Shown piece after piece: positions 16,409-24,360 of a stretch of 42,563 nucleotides of DNA. Source of the DNA: Deltaproteobacteria bacterium (GTDB lineage Bacteria; Myxococcota_A; UBA9160; SZUA-336); assembly GCA_016875225.1 (NCBI GenBank), contig VGRW01000024.1, forward strand, positions 1 to 42,563, read 5' to 3'. A program made the translations under genes and the position numbers. The notes under the pieces are model-generated. The model searched no databases. It was not told the DNA's origin and worked only from the letters and a program-made list of their open reading frames with translations. Numbering within the stretch: the first letter of the stretch is position 1; each line of letters opens with the position of its first letter.

Positions 16409-17401
16409 ATGCAGGCGAGGGAAGGCGAGCCGGTGCTCACGCTGCGCAACCGCCGCGGCAGCGAGGCGAGCTTCAGCGCGCGCGGCGCCGCGCTGACGCG
16501 ATTTCGCGTCGCCGGCGCAGACGTCGTGCTGGGCTTCGACGCCCCCGCGCGCTACGACGCGGCGCATCCCTACCTGGGCGTGATCGCCGGGCGCTTCGCG
16601 AATCGCATCGCCCGAGGGCGTTTCGATCTCGACGGTCGCGAGCACGCGCTCGCACCCAACGACGGCGCGCACCACCTGCACGGCGGACCCGACGGCATGT
16701 CGCACCGGCTCTGGTCCGGCGAGAGCGACGGCGACGCGCTGCGCTTCCGCATCGCGAGCCCCGACGGCGACCAGGGCTACCCGGGGCGGCTCGAGGCCGA
16801 GGCGAGCTACACGCTCGACGACGACGATGCGCTGCGCATCGAGCTCCGCGCGCGCTGCGACCGCGCGACGATCGTGAGCCTTGCCAGCCACGCGTACTGG
16901 AACCTGCGCGACGGCGGCGCGAGCCCGATCCTGGACCACGAGCTCTGGCTGGACGCGGACGCGTACCTGCCCGTGGACGCAGCGGGCATTCCGACCGGCG
17001 AGCTCCGCGGCGTGCGCGGAACGCCGTTCGACTTCACCCGTCCCACGCGGATCGGCGCGCAGATCGCTGCGGCGGAGCGGCTCGCGCTGCGCGGGGGCTA
17101 CGACCATTGCTTCGCGCTTCGCGGCTCGGGCCTGCGCCGGGTCGCGCGGCTCCGCGATCCGTCGAGCGGCCGCGCGCTCGAGGTCGAGACGACACAGCCC
17201 GGTGTGCAGCTCTACACCGGGAACTTCCTCGACGGGACCCTGATCGGCCACGGGGGCGCCGTCTACCGGCGCCACCACGGCCTCTGCCTCGAGACGCAAG
17301 CCTACCCGGACGCGCCCAACCACCCTTCGTTCCCGTCGGCGCGGCTCGACCCCGGCGCAGAGTACGCGCACACGACGATCTACCGTGTGACGGAGGCATA
17401 G
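16409..17401 (+). CDS. galM: Aldose 1-epimerase (mutarotase)
   Basis: This enzyme interconverts alpha and beta anomers of glucose or galactose. The 330-residue product matches the family length. Conserved sites are GRFANRIARG, NDGAHHLHGG (substrate His), the catalytic acid SHAYWNL (His161), GGYDHCF and the catalytic base LCLETQAYPDAPN (Glu295). ATG 16409 has no Shine-Dalgarno sequence; the TACCAT box eight bases upstream suggests a leaderless message. It is divergent from the SIS-domain isomerase, so both could act on the same sugar pool. A 13-bp hairpin follows the stop. Confidence 0.95.
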   Translation: MQAREGEPVLTLRNRRGSEASFSARGAALTRFRVAGADVVLGFDAPARYDAAHPYLGVIAGRFANRIARGRFDLDGREHALAPNDGAHHLHGGPDGMSHRLWSGESDGDALRFRIASPDGDQGYPGRLEAEASYTLDDDDALRIELRARCDRATIVSLASHAYWNLRDGGASPILDHELWLDADAYLPVDAAGIPTGELRGVRGTPFDFTRPTRIGAQIAAAERLALRGGYDHCFALRGSGLRRVARLRDPSSGRALEVETTQPGVQLYTGNFLDGTLIGHGGAVYRRHHGLCLETQAYPDAPNHPSFPSARLDPGAEYAHTTIYRVTEA

Positions 17402-17506
17402 CCGAGCGAAGTCGAACGAGGCCGGACGCGAAGCCGCCTTCGCGTCCGGCGCGCAAGCGGCGACTCCGTCGCCGCGCGCAGCGAGGCGGAGCCGAGCGAA
17501 GTCGAA
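17401..17506. repeat. Pair of 16-bp direct repeats flanking two hairpins
   Basis: GCCGAGCGAAGTCGAA occurs at 17401-17416 and again at 17491-17506, 90 bp apart, enclosing a 13-bp perfect hairpin and a smaller one (stem 17457-17464 with 17468-17475, 3-base loop). The unit begins on the last base of galM and ends four bases before the stop of the convergent acyl-CoA dehydrogenase gene. It looks like a compact non-coding repeat element inserted between convergent genes. Confidence 0.75.
17421..17450. terminator. Perfect 13-bp hairpin, likely bidirectional terminator
   Basis: GCCGGACGCGAAG (17421-17433) pairs fully with 17438-17450 around a CCGC loop. It lies between the convergent galM and acyl-CoA dehydrogenase genes. 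There is no U tract, so intrinsic termination may be weak; mRNA stabilisation or a mobile REP-like function are alternatives. Confidence 0.6.
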
Positions 17507-17509
17507 AAG

Positions 17510-18655
17510 TCAGGATCGGGGCAGACCGAGAATCCGCTCCGCGACGATGTTCTTCTGGATCTCGCTGGTGCCGCCCGCGATCGTCTGAGCGCGATCGCCG
17601 AGCCAGCGCATCGCCACCGCGCGCGCGTCCGTCGCCTGGCCGTGGCTCTCGTAGAGCTGACCGTAGGCGCCGAGCAGCGCGAGGTGCGCGGTCGACATCC
17701 GCTGCGCGAGGGACGTCCCGGCGAGCTTCATCGCCGCGGACAGGTGCGGATTCAGGCGGCCGTTCAGCCCGTCGGTCATGCCGCGGTAGCCGGAGTACTT
17801 CGAGATCGCGCACGCGGTCGCGAGCTCCGCGATCTCCTGGCGGGTGCGCGGGTCCGCGCTCTTGCCGCGCCGCTTCGCGGCCGCGATCAGGCGCTGAAGC
17901 GTCTCGTCCTGGCGCATGCCGCCGGCGATTCCGTTTCGCTCGTTCACGAGCGCGCCCGAGATGATCTTCCAACCCTCGCCCTCCGCGCCGAGCCGGTTCG
18001 CCACCGGCACGCGCGCGTCGGTCATGAACACCTCGTTGAACTCCGAATCGCCGGTGATCTGCACGATCGGCTTCACTTCCATGCCCGGCGCGTTCATCTC
18101 CATCAGCAGCACCGTCAGACCGTCGTACTTCGAGTCGCCCATTCCCGGCACGCGCACCAGGCAGAAGTACCAGTTCGAGAGGTGCGCGATCGTGGTCCAG
18201 ATCTTCTGTCCGTTCACCACGTAGTGGTCGCCGTCGCGGACCGCGCGCGTCTGCGTGTTGAACATGTCGGAGCCCGCGCCCGGCTCGGAGTAGCCGGTGG
18301 CCCAGATGTCCTCGCCCGACAGGATTCGCGCGACGAACTTCTGCTTCTGCGCTTCGGTGCCGAACTTCATGATCGCCGGCCCGACCCACCAGATGCCCAT
18401 CTGCCCGGGCACGCCCGGCGCCTTCGCGCGCGTGAGCTCCTCGGACAGGATCGCCTGCTCCATGTCGGAGAGCCCCGCGCCGCCGTACTCCTTCGGCCAG
18501 GCCGCGCCGAGGAAGCCGCCGGCGTGCAGCTTTCGCTGCCAGGCCTTGCCGTCCTCGAGCGAGAGCGGGCCCTTCTGCGCGGGCGCGTTCTTCTCCAGCC
18601 AGGTGCGAACTTTGCTTCGAAAGGCCTCTTCCTCGGGCGTATAGTTCAGATCCAT
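17510..18655 (-). CDS. Acyl-CoA dehydrogenase family protein
   Basis: The 381-residue FAD enzyme introduces an alpha-beta double bond into an acyl-CoA. Features are the N-terminal helical domain (DLNYTPEEEAFRSKVRTWL, GAAWPKEYGGAGLSDMEQA), the beta-domain FAD/substrate motif ATGYSEPGAGSD, NGQKIWTTIAHLSNW, the GALVNERNGIAGG helix with a candidate catalytic Glu, and the C-terminal AQTIAGGTSEIQKNIVAERILGLPR. It resembles FadE enzymes of steroid or branched acyl-CoA pathways. ATG 18655 shares bases with the ATG of the divergent secreted-protein gene. TAGGAT (complement 18663-18668) lies seven bases upstream, so the message is probably leaderless. Confidence 0.93.
   Translation of the reverse strand: MDLNYTPEEEAFRSKVRTWLEKNAPAQKGPLSLEDGKAWQRKLHAGGFLGAAWPKEYGGAGLSDMEQAILSEELTRAKAPGVPGQMGIWWVGPAIMKFGTEAQKQKFVARILSGEDIWATGYSEPGAGSDMFNTQTRAVRDGDHYVVNGQKIWTTIAHLSNWYFCLVRVPGMGDSKYDGLTVLLMEMNAPGMEVKPIVQITGDSEFNEVFMTDARVPVANRLGAEGEGWKIISGALVNERNGIAGGMRQDETLQRLIAAAKRRGKSADPRTRQEIAELATACAISKYSGYRGMTDGLNGRLNPHLSAAMKLAGTSLAQRMSTAHLALLGAYGQLYESHGQATDARAVAMRWLGDRAQTIAGGTSEIQKNIVAERILGLPRS
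18640..18645 (+). promoter_or_regulatory. -10-like TATAGT of the Cys-rich secreted protein gene
   Basis: TATAGT (five of six consensus positions) ends eight bases before ATG 18654. It lies within codons 4-6 of the divergent acyl-CoA dehydrogenase gene. With transcription starting about seven bases later the mRNA would begin at or next to the ATG. Confidence 0.5.
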
Positions 18656-20087
18656 GGCGGCGATCCTATCACCGGGGCGCCGGCGGATTCTCGTCCTGCT
18701 CGCGCTGTGGCTCGGAGCGGGAACGGCACACGGCGGTCCCTGCGATCTGCTCGGCGGCGACGGGGACGGCGACGGGATCTGCGACGATGGAAGCGCCTCC
18801 GGGACGGTCGGCGACCTGCCCTGCTCGTGCCCGGCAGGCGCGCCGCCGGAGTGCATCGCTGGCTGCGACGACAACTGCCCCTGGCTCGCGAACCCGACAC
18901 AGCTCGATGTCGGCCGCGTGGGCGATCCGGACCTGCCCGACGGCATCGGCGACGCATGTCAGTGTCACGACGCGAGCGACGACGGGCGCGGGAACGTGCT
19001 CGACTCGGTCCTGTACGCGCGCGCGGCCGCGAGCCTGCTCCCCGATCTCGCGGCGCCCGGGAAATGCCGCGGCCCCGGTCCGGCGGCCTGCGACGCGGGC
19101 GACGTCGCGAGCCTGCGCGCGGCGCTCGCCACCCCGGCCGCGCCGCCCGTCGCCACCTGCCTGGCCTCGGGCGCCTGCACCGCGAGCGCGGACTGCCCGG
19201 CCGGAATCGCCTGCGACCTGGCCGAAGAGCTCTGCGCGAAGAACGCCGGCCAGGCCTGCGTGCAGAACGACCAGTGCCTCTCGAACGGCTGCTGCGCCGA
19301 CGTCTGCGCCGACCTGGAGACCGACGTCGCGAACTGCGGCGCCTGCGGCTTCGGCTGCACGAACGCTCACGGCACGACGAGCTGCCTCGCGAGCGAGTGC
19401 GCGCCGGTCTGCACGGGGCTCTGGGGTGACTGCGACGGCCACCCCGAGGACGGCTGCGACACCTCGCTCGAGACGCCCTCGCACTGCGGCGCCTGCGGCG
19501 TCCACTGCGGCCCGATTCCGCACGCGGCCGAGACCTGCGCCGGCGGGACCTGCGGGATCTCGTACTGCCACGGCGGTTGGGCGAACTGCAACGCCGAGCT
19601 CGGCGACGGCTGCGAGATCTCGCTCAACTCCTGTGGCAGCGCCGCCTGCTGCACCAGCTCGGCTCTCGGCAGCGTCGCGGGAGACGGCCCCGGCTGCTCG
19701 GCATTCGCCAGCCAGAGCGATCGCGGTGAGACCTGTTTCACCGCGGCTTTCCGCGAGGACGACTCAGGCTGTGCTCCGGTCGCGGGCCTGATCGAGCTCG
19801 TCGCCCCTGCAGACGTGAACTACAACCTCTATCTGACTGTCCCCGCGGGGGTGACCTGCCAGCGCTGGACCGGCAGCTTCTGGACCGCCTCGGCGAGCTG
19901 CGCCAGCACGAACGGGATGGGCATCGCCGACAAGGTGCGCTTCGTCAACGCCGAGAGCTGCACACCGCCGGGCCCCGGCGACCTGGTCGACCAGACCGTG
20001 AGCGTCAGTGTCGAGATCCGCTTCAACAACGGCTACGGCTGCGGGAACTGGACGCTCACCGCGTCGGGCGGGAGCGGCTGCTACTGA
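18654..20087 (+). CDS. Secreted Cys-rich protein with TSP3-like and dockerin-like segments
   Basis: A 477-residue exported protein. It has a signal peptide (RRRILVLLALWLGAGTAHG), then an Asp-rich TSP3-like calcium region (GGDGDGDGICDDG, DDNCPWLANP), a dockerin-like pair (DDGRGNVLDSVLYARAAAS; CDAGDVASLRAAL), then a long Cys-rich middle. The middle repeats CGACGxxC and DGxxxDGCExS/T, as in many myxobacterial surface proteins. The C-terminus is a beta-rich domain (NYNLYLTVPAGVTCQRW, SVSVEIRFNNGYGCGNWTLTA). No enzyme motif is seen. ATG 18654 is the only standard start before the signal peptide. It overlaps the divergent ATG by two bases and has TATAGT eight bases upstream. Likely role: cell-surface or matrix protein stabilised by disulfides and calcium. 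Confidence 0.88.
   Translation: MAAILSPGRRRILVLLALWLGAGTAHGGPCDLLGGDGDGDGICDDGSASGTVGDLPCSCPAGAPPECIAGCDDNCPWLANPTQLDVGRVGDPDLPDGIGDACQCHDASDDGRGNVLDSVLYARAAASLLPDLAAPGKCRGPGPAACDAGDVASLRAALATPAAPPVATCLASGACTASADCPAGIACDLAEELCAKNAGQACVQNDQCLSNGCCADVCADLETDVANCGACGFGCTNAHGTTSCLASECAPVCTGLWGDCDGHPEDGCDTSLETPSHCGACGVHCGPIPHAAETCAGGTCGISYCHGGWANCNAELGDGCEISLNSCGSAACCTSSALGSVAGDGPGCSAFASQSDRGETCFTAAFREDDSGCAPVAGLIELVAPADVNYNLYLTVPAGVTCQRWTGSFWTASASCASTNGMGIADKVRFVNAESCTPPGPGDLVDQTVSVSVEIRFNNGYGCGNWTLTASGGSGCY
18663..18668 (-). promoter_or_regulatory. -10-like TAGGAT of the acyl-CoA dehydrogenase gene
   Basis: On the minus strand TAGGAT ends seven bases before the ATG at 18655. It lies inside codons 4-5 of the divergent secreted-protein gene. 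It mirrors the TATAGT box on the other side of the shared start codons. Part of it (AGGA) could alternatively act as a Shine-Dalgarno sequence. Confidence 0.45.
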
Positions 20088-20108
20088 AAGCGCGGGCTCG
20101 CGCCCGGA

Positions 20109-20630
20109 TCAGGTCTTGAGCCGCAGCGCGCCCATGTAGTCGCGCTTGCCGAGCGGCACGCCCTTCATGCGCAGGATGTCGTAGGCCGTGGTGGCGTGGA
20201 AGTGCAGGTTCGGAATCGAGAACGACATCAGGAAGCCCTCCGCCGTGAAGGGCATCTTGAAGTCGCCCATCTGGAACGTGACGTCCTTGCCCTGCAACGC
20301 GTCGACCGCCTCGCGCGAGAGCTTCTGCAGCGCGTCGCGCGCGTCGGCGACGAGCTTCTGCAGCTCGGAGTAGTCCTGGTTCATCGGACCCGACGGCGGC
20401 TTGAACACGCCGGCCTGCACTCCCTCGATGGCGCCCTTCGAGTGGTGCACCACCGAGAGGACCTGGAAGCGGAACGGCAGCATGTCCGGATGGAGCCGCG
20501 TCTCGACGAGCTCCTTCAGGTCGATGTGGTTCGCCTGGCAGTGCGCGAGCCCTTTGCCGAGGAAGCCCGCGACGCCGCCGAGCACTTGCAGGAACGAAGC
20601 GACGCTTACGTCGTACAGGGGGATGGCCAT
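20109..20630 (-). CDS. DUF1993 family protein
   Basis: The 173-residue protein begins IPLYDVSVASFLQVLGG, has PDMLPFRFQVLSVVHHSKGA in the middle and ends with MSFSIPNLHFHATTAYDILRMKGVPLGKRDYMG. These are the conserved blocks of DUF1993, a helical-bundle family related to DinB-like proteins. Conserved His residues (HH near residue 63; LHFHATT) could bind a metal. The function is unknown. GGAG lies upstream of ATG 20630. It faces away from the lipoprotein gene, with 137 bp between the starts. Confidence 0.85.
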   Translation of the reverse strand: MAIPLYDVSVASFLQVLGGVAGFLGKGLAHCQANHIDLKELVETRLHPDMLPFRFQVLSVVHHSKGAIEGVQAGVFKPPSGPMNQDYSELQKLVADARDALQKLSREAVDALQGKDVTFQMGDFKMPFTAEGFLMSFSIPNLHFHATTAYDILRMKGVPLGKRDYMGALRLKT

Positions 20631-20767
20631 GGTCCGATCTCCGCTTGTGGGTTCGGAGCAGTGTCGATCATCCGGGCCTGCGAGCGCCAGTCGGGCTGGC
20701 CGTCCACGCGAAGGTTGAGGAAAGCCGCGCTCGAAGCCTCTATCGTGTCCGCCACTGGGGGATCGGA

Positions 20768-21445
20768 ATGACACGTTCTCGGATCGTTCTCGTGCTCGCA
20801 TTTTCGGGTGCCGTGCTGGCGGGCTGCGCGGGGAAGAAGGCGGAGCAGGCTCAGCCGACGGCGGCCGCGGCGCAGCCGAGCACGCCGGTCGTCGAGGTGA
20901 CGGCGTCGACGCTGAACATCCGCGCGACGGCGAGCCCGACCGGCGCCGTGGTCGGCGCGCTGAAGCGCGGTGAGCGCGCAAACGCGCCGCAAGCGGCGTC
21001 GGGCGGCTGGCTCTACGTCGAGACCGACGCAGGAGCGAAGGGGTACGTCGCTTCCCAGTACGTTCGCGCGGTCGAGGCGCCCGCAGCCGCACCGCCCGCA
21101 GCTGCGCCGGCCGCAGCCGCGCCGGCGCCGGCCCCGAGCGCGCCAGCGAAGGCGGAGAAGAGCGCGAAGGCTCCCGCGAAGCCCGCGCCTCCCGGCAGCA
21201 AGCTCGCCAAGGTCACCAACGGGATGAGCGAGGCTCAGGTGATCGAGATCCTCGGCGCGCCGACGAGCCAGCAGAACTACATGACCGGCAAGGCGTGGAT
21301 CCCCTACTACTACGGCTCCGACACCTCGCGCCTGGACTACCGCTACAAGGGCGTCGGCATCGTGGTCTTCAGCCGCAGCCGCTACTCGGGCGGCACGAAG
21401 GTGATCCGCGTCGACTACGACCCGAGCGAGGACGGCCTGCCGTAG
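20768..21445 (+). CDS. Lipoprotein with SH3b domain and SmpA/OmlA-like C-terminus
   Basis: The 225-residue product has a lipoprotein signal peptide with lipobox LAGC (Cys20). A bacterial SH3 domain follows (about 40-97: VTASTLNIRATASPTGAVVGALKRGE, GGWLYVETDAGAKGYVASQYV). An Ala/Pro linker of about 40 residues leads to an SmpA/BamE-like fold (NGMSEAQVIEILGAPTSQQ; tail KVIRVDYD). SH3b domains often bind peptidoglycan, and BamE-like domains sit at the outer membrane, so the protein may bridge wall and outer membrane. The start is supported by GGGGGA upstream and TATCGT at 20741-20746. Convergent with the aldo/keto reductase, 15 bp apart. Confidence 0.88.
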   Translation: MTRSRIVLVLAFSGAVLAGCAGKKAEQAQPTAAAAQPSTPVVEVTASTLNIRATASPTGAVVGALKRGERANAPQAASGGWLYVETDAGAKGYVASQYVRAVEAPAAAPPAAAPAAAAPAPAPSAPAKAEKSAKAPAKPAPPGSKLAKVTNGMSEAQVIEILGAPTSQQNYMTGKAWIPYYYGSDTSRLDYRYKGVGIVVFSRSRYSGGTKVIRVDYDPSEDGLP

Positions 21446-21460
21446 CAAACGCGAGCGCGG

Positions 21461-22606
21461 CTAGCGCGTCGCCCCGTCGCGCCTTCGCGCGGCGGCGAAG
21501 AGCGCTTCGATCAGCGCGGGCTCGGCGGGCGAGTGCGCGAGCAGCGCCAGGTTCTCGTCGACGTGCTCGGGCCCGCGCATGGCGCAGAGCGCAGTGGTGA
21601 GGCCCGGCGTGCTGCGCGCGAACTGCAGACACCGCTGTGCGTCGCTCGAGAGCCCGGGAAACGCCTGGCGGAAGAACGGCGGCAGCCCGCGCGTCGCGCG
21701 CCCCTGCACCAGCGGCTGCGCGCCGAAGACGGCGGTGCCCGTGTCGCGAAGCGTGTCGAAGAGCGAGGCCGCGTGCGAATCCGGGCCGAACTGCGACTCG
21801 AGCCCCTTCGCCTCGCCGAGCGCCACGTTGTAGGGAAGCGCGATCCCGCGCAGGTGGTGGTCGGGCCCGCCCACGTCGATCGCGGTCTGGAACACGTCGA
21901 GGATCGAGAGGTGGCCTCGCTCCCAGTACGGGAGCAGCAGCCCGTGCCAGGTCGAGAGCCCGTACGCGGCGATCGCGCCGCGCGCGACCGCGGATTCGAG
22001 CGCCTCGAAGAGCCGCGCGAGCTGGTCCTTGAACAGCGTCGGTCCGCGCGCCGCGAGCTCGAGCTCGGGATCCTCGAGCAGATACAGGTCGATCGTCTCG
22101 AGGCCCAGGTTGCGCCGGCTGCGCTCGATCTGGTCCGCGACGAAGGCCGGGCGCAGCACGTGCACGCCGTTCACGACGTCGTTCGGGTCGACGATCCCCG
22201 TGTCGACGTAGGTCGTGATCAGGTAGCGCCGGCCCTCGATCACGCTCTCCGCGTCCACCGAGAGATAGCCGCACTTCGAGATCACGAAGACCTCCTCGCG
22301 CGCCGCGATCTTCTCGGCAAACGCCCGGCGCAGCGCGCGGCCGAGCGCCCGTTCGCTGGTCATCTGGCGGTACGAGATGGAGGTGTCGAAGACGTTCACG
22401 CCGCCCTCGAGCAGCCGCGGCAGCGCCGAGCGGTAGAGCAGATCGTCGACGCCGCCGGGCGCGCCGGGCTTCGTGCCCAGTCCGAGCGAGGAGAGCGTGA
22501 GACGATCGGGCTTGCGGAAGTTCCCGGGCAGGCCGGGGAAGCGCGAGGCGAAGCGCCGCGTGCCCTCGGGCGTGGCGCGGCCCGGGTGGAGCTCGGACTC
22601 GGGCAT
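21461..22606 (-). CDS. Aldo/keto reductase family protein with Glu at the catalytic His position
   Basis: A 381-residue TIM-barrel protein. LGLGTKPG at the N-terminus, NVFDTSISYRQM (Asp and Tyr of the tetrad), VISKCGY (Lys) and GLETIDLYLLEDPE are recognisable. In most relatives the last motif reads LLHNPE, so the catalytic His is Glu here. STWHGLLLPY and AIDVGGPDHHLRGIALPYNVALGEA follow. The His-to-Glu change is known from steroid 5-beta-reductase (AKR1D), where it favours double-bond reduction. ATG 22606 is used; TAGATT (complement 22614-22619) lies seven bases upstream with no Shine-Dalgarno sequence. It is divergent from the acyl-CoA synthetase gene. Confidence 0.88.
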   Translation of the reverse strand: MPESELHPGRATPEGTRRFASRFPGLPGNFRKPDRLTLSSLGLGTKPGAPGGVDDLLYRSALPRLLEGGVNVFDTSISYRQMTSERALGRALRRAFAEKIAAREEVFVISKCGYLSVDAESVIEGRRYLITTYVDTGIVDPNDVVNGVHVLRPAFVADQIERSRRNLGLETIDLYLLEDPELELAARGPTLFKDQLARLFEALESAVARGAIAAYGLSTWHGLLLPYWERGHLSILDVFQTAIDVGGPDHHLRGIALPYNVALGEAKGLESQFGPDSHAASLFDTLRDTGTAVFGAQPLVQGRATRGLPPFFRQAFPGLSSDAQRCLQFARSTPGLTTALCAMRGPEHVDENLALLAHSPAEPALIEALFAAARRRDGATR

Positions 22607-22613
22607 CGCGCGC

Positions 22614-22619
22614 AATCTA
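22614..22619 (-). promoter_or_regulatory. -10-like TAGATT of the aldo/keto reductase gene
   Basis: TAGATT on the minus strand ends seven bases before the ATG at 22606, fitting the leaderless pattern. No good -35 is seen 16-18 bases further upstream. Confidence 0.35.
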
Positions 22620-22701
22620 CCCCGCGCACGGCCCGGTCGCACGGATGACAGCGCGCGGGCATTTCGGGCACGATGCGCCGTCGCGACGAGGAGAAGCTGC
22701 C

Positions 22702-24333
22702 GTGGAGTTCAATCTGGCCGAGATCAACGAGGCGATCGCCGCCGCGATTCCCGACCGCGAGATGATGGTCTGGCGCGGGCGCCGGCTGACGTACGCGCAG
22801 GTCGCGGAGCGCACGCGTCGGCTGGCGAACTACCTGCACGGTCGCGGTCTGGGCGCAAAGCGCGAGCGCTCGGAGCTCGCCGGCTGGGAATCCGGGCAGG
22901 ACCACGTCGCGCTCTACCTGTACAACTGTCCCGAGTACATCGAGGGCATGCTCGGCGCGTACAAGGCACGCACGGCTCCCTTCAACGTGAACTACCGCTA
23001 CGTCGAGGAGGAGCTGGTCTACCTGCTCCGCGACTCGAAGGCGCGCGCGATCGTGTACCACGCCGCCTTCGCGCCGACGCTCGCGAAGATCCGCCCGCAG
23101 CTCCCCGACCTCGAAGTGCTCCTGCAGGTCGAGGACGATTCCCGCCACGCGCTTCTTCCCGGCGCGGTCGAGTACGAGGCCGCGCTCGCGAGCAGCTCGC
23201 CCGCGCGCGCGCCCGTCGAGCCCTCGCCCGACGATCTGTACATCCTGTACACGGGCGGAACCACGGGCATGCCGAAGGGCGTGCTCTGGCGGCAGGCCGA
23301 CATCTTCGTCGGCGCGCTCGGCGGGCGCGGACCCGGCGGCGCAGAGCCGCAGTCGCTGGCGGAGATCGCCGAGCGCGTGAAGGCGGGCGGTGCGAAGTCC
23401 CTGCCCACGCCGCCGCTGATGCACGGCGCCGCGCACTGGGCTTCGTTCAACGGCTTCCACTCCGGAAGCACGGTGATGTTCCAGGACGTGACCGATCGCT
23501 TCGACCCGCACGACGTGCTCGGCATGGTCGAGCGCGAGAAGATCAACGTGATGCTGATCGTCGGCGACGCGTTCGCGCGCCCGCTGATCGATCAGCTCCG
23601 CGTGCAGAGCTACGATCTGTCGAGCTTGTTCGCGCTGGTCTCCGGCGGCGCGGCGCTGAACGCGACGCTGAAGAAGGAGCTGCTCGAGCTGCTCCCCAAG
23701 GTGATGATCATCGACGCGATCGGCTCGTCGGAGACCGGCTCGCAGGCACAGAACGTCAGCACCGAGGCGACCGGCGCGACCACCGGCACGTTCAACCTCG
23801 GCCACGGCGCCTGCGTCCTCTCCGAGGATCTGTCGCGGATCCTCGAGCCGGGCCACGAGGGGCTGGGCTGGTTCGGGCAGACCGGCCGCGTGCCGCTGGG
23901 CTACCTCGGCGACCGCGCCAAGACCGAGCGCACCTTCCCCGCGATCGCGGGCGTGCGCTACTCGGTGCCCGGGGATCGCGCGCGGCTTCGCGCCGACGGA
24001 ATCCTGGAGCTTCTCGGCCGCGACTCGGTCACGATCAACTCCGGCGGCGAGAAGATCTTCGCCGAAGAGGTCGAGCACGCGCTGAAGTCGCACCCCGCGG
24101 TCTTCGACGCGGTGGTCTGCGGGCGGCCGAGCGAGCGCTGGGGCAACGAGGTGGTCGCGATCGTGCGGCTTCGCGAGGGCAAGCCCGCCAGCGAGAAGGA
24201 GCTGCTCGAGGAGTGCGCGAAGCACCTCGCGCGCTACAAGCTGCCCAAGGCGTTCATCTTCCGCGACGAGATCGTGCGCTCGCCGTCGGGCAAGGCCGAC
24301 TACCGCTGGGCGAAGCAGCAGGCGACCGGCTAG
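22702..24333 (+). CDS. Acyl-CoA synthetase (AMP-forming, FadD-like)
   Basis: The 543-residue ANL-family enzyme activates a carboxylic acid to its CoA thioester via an acyl-adenylate. Motifs are the P-loop YILYTGGTTGMPKG (about 180-193), TPPLMHGAAHWASF, LVSGGAALN, GSSETGSQ, GWFGQTGRVPLGYLGD, LLGRDSVTINSGGEKIF and the catalytic Lys near the end (RSPSGKADYRW). It resembles FadD3/long- or cyclic-acyl synthetases. GTG 22702 is chosen because GAGGAG lies eight bases upstream; an in-frame ATG at 22645 lacks a ribosome site. It is followed after 27 bp by the LLM oxidoreductase, so both probably act on one catabolic route. Confidence 0.93.
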   Translation: MEFNLAEINEAIAAAIPDREMMVWRGRRLTYAQVAERTRRLANYLHGRGLGAKRERSELAGWESGQDHVALYLYNCPEYIEGMLGAYKARTAPFNVNYRYVEEELVYLLRDSKARAIVYHAAFAPTLAKIRPQLPDLEVLLQVEDDSRHALLPGAVEYEAALASSSPARAPVEPSPDDLYILYTGGTTGMPKGVLWRQADIFVGALGGRGPGGAEPQSLAEIAERVKAGGAKSLPTPPLMHGAAHWASFNGFHSGSTVMFQDVTDRFDPHDVLGMVEREKINVMLIVGDAFARPLIDQLRVQSYDLSSLFALVSGGAALNATLKKELLELLPKVMIIDAIGSSETGSQAQNVSTEATGATTGTFNLGHGACVLSEDLSRILEPGHEGLGWFGQTGRVPLGYLGDRAKTERTFPAIAGVRYSVPGDRARLRADGILELLGRDSVTINSGGEKIFAEEVEHALKSHPAVFDAVVCGRPSERWGNEVVAIVRLREGKPASEKELLEECAKHLARYKLPKAFIFRDEIVRSPSGKADYRWAKQQATG

Positions 24334-24360
24334 CCGCCGGGCTGCAGGAGGGTCGATCGG

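Noticed and set aside
17401-17506. The 16-bp direct repeats as attachment sites of an integrated element
   Set aside because: Only about 74 bp lie between them and there is no integrase or tRNA gene nearby.
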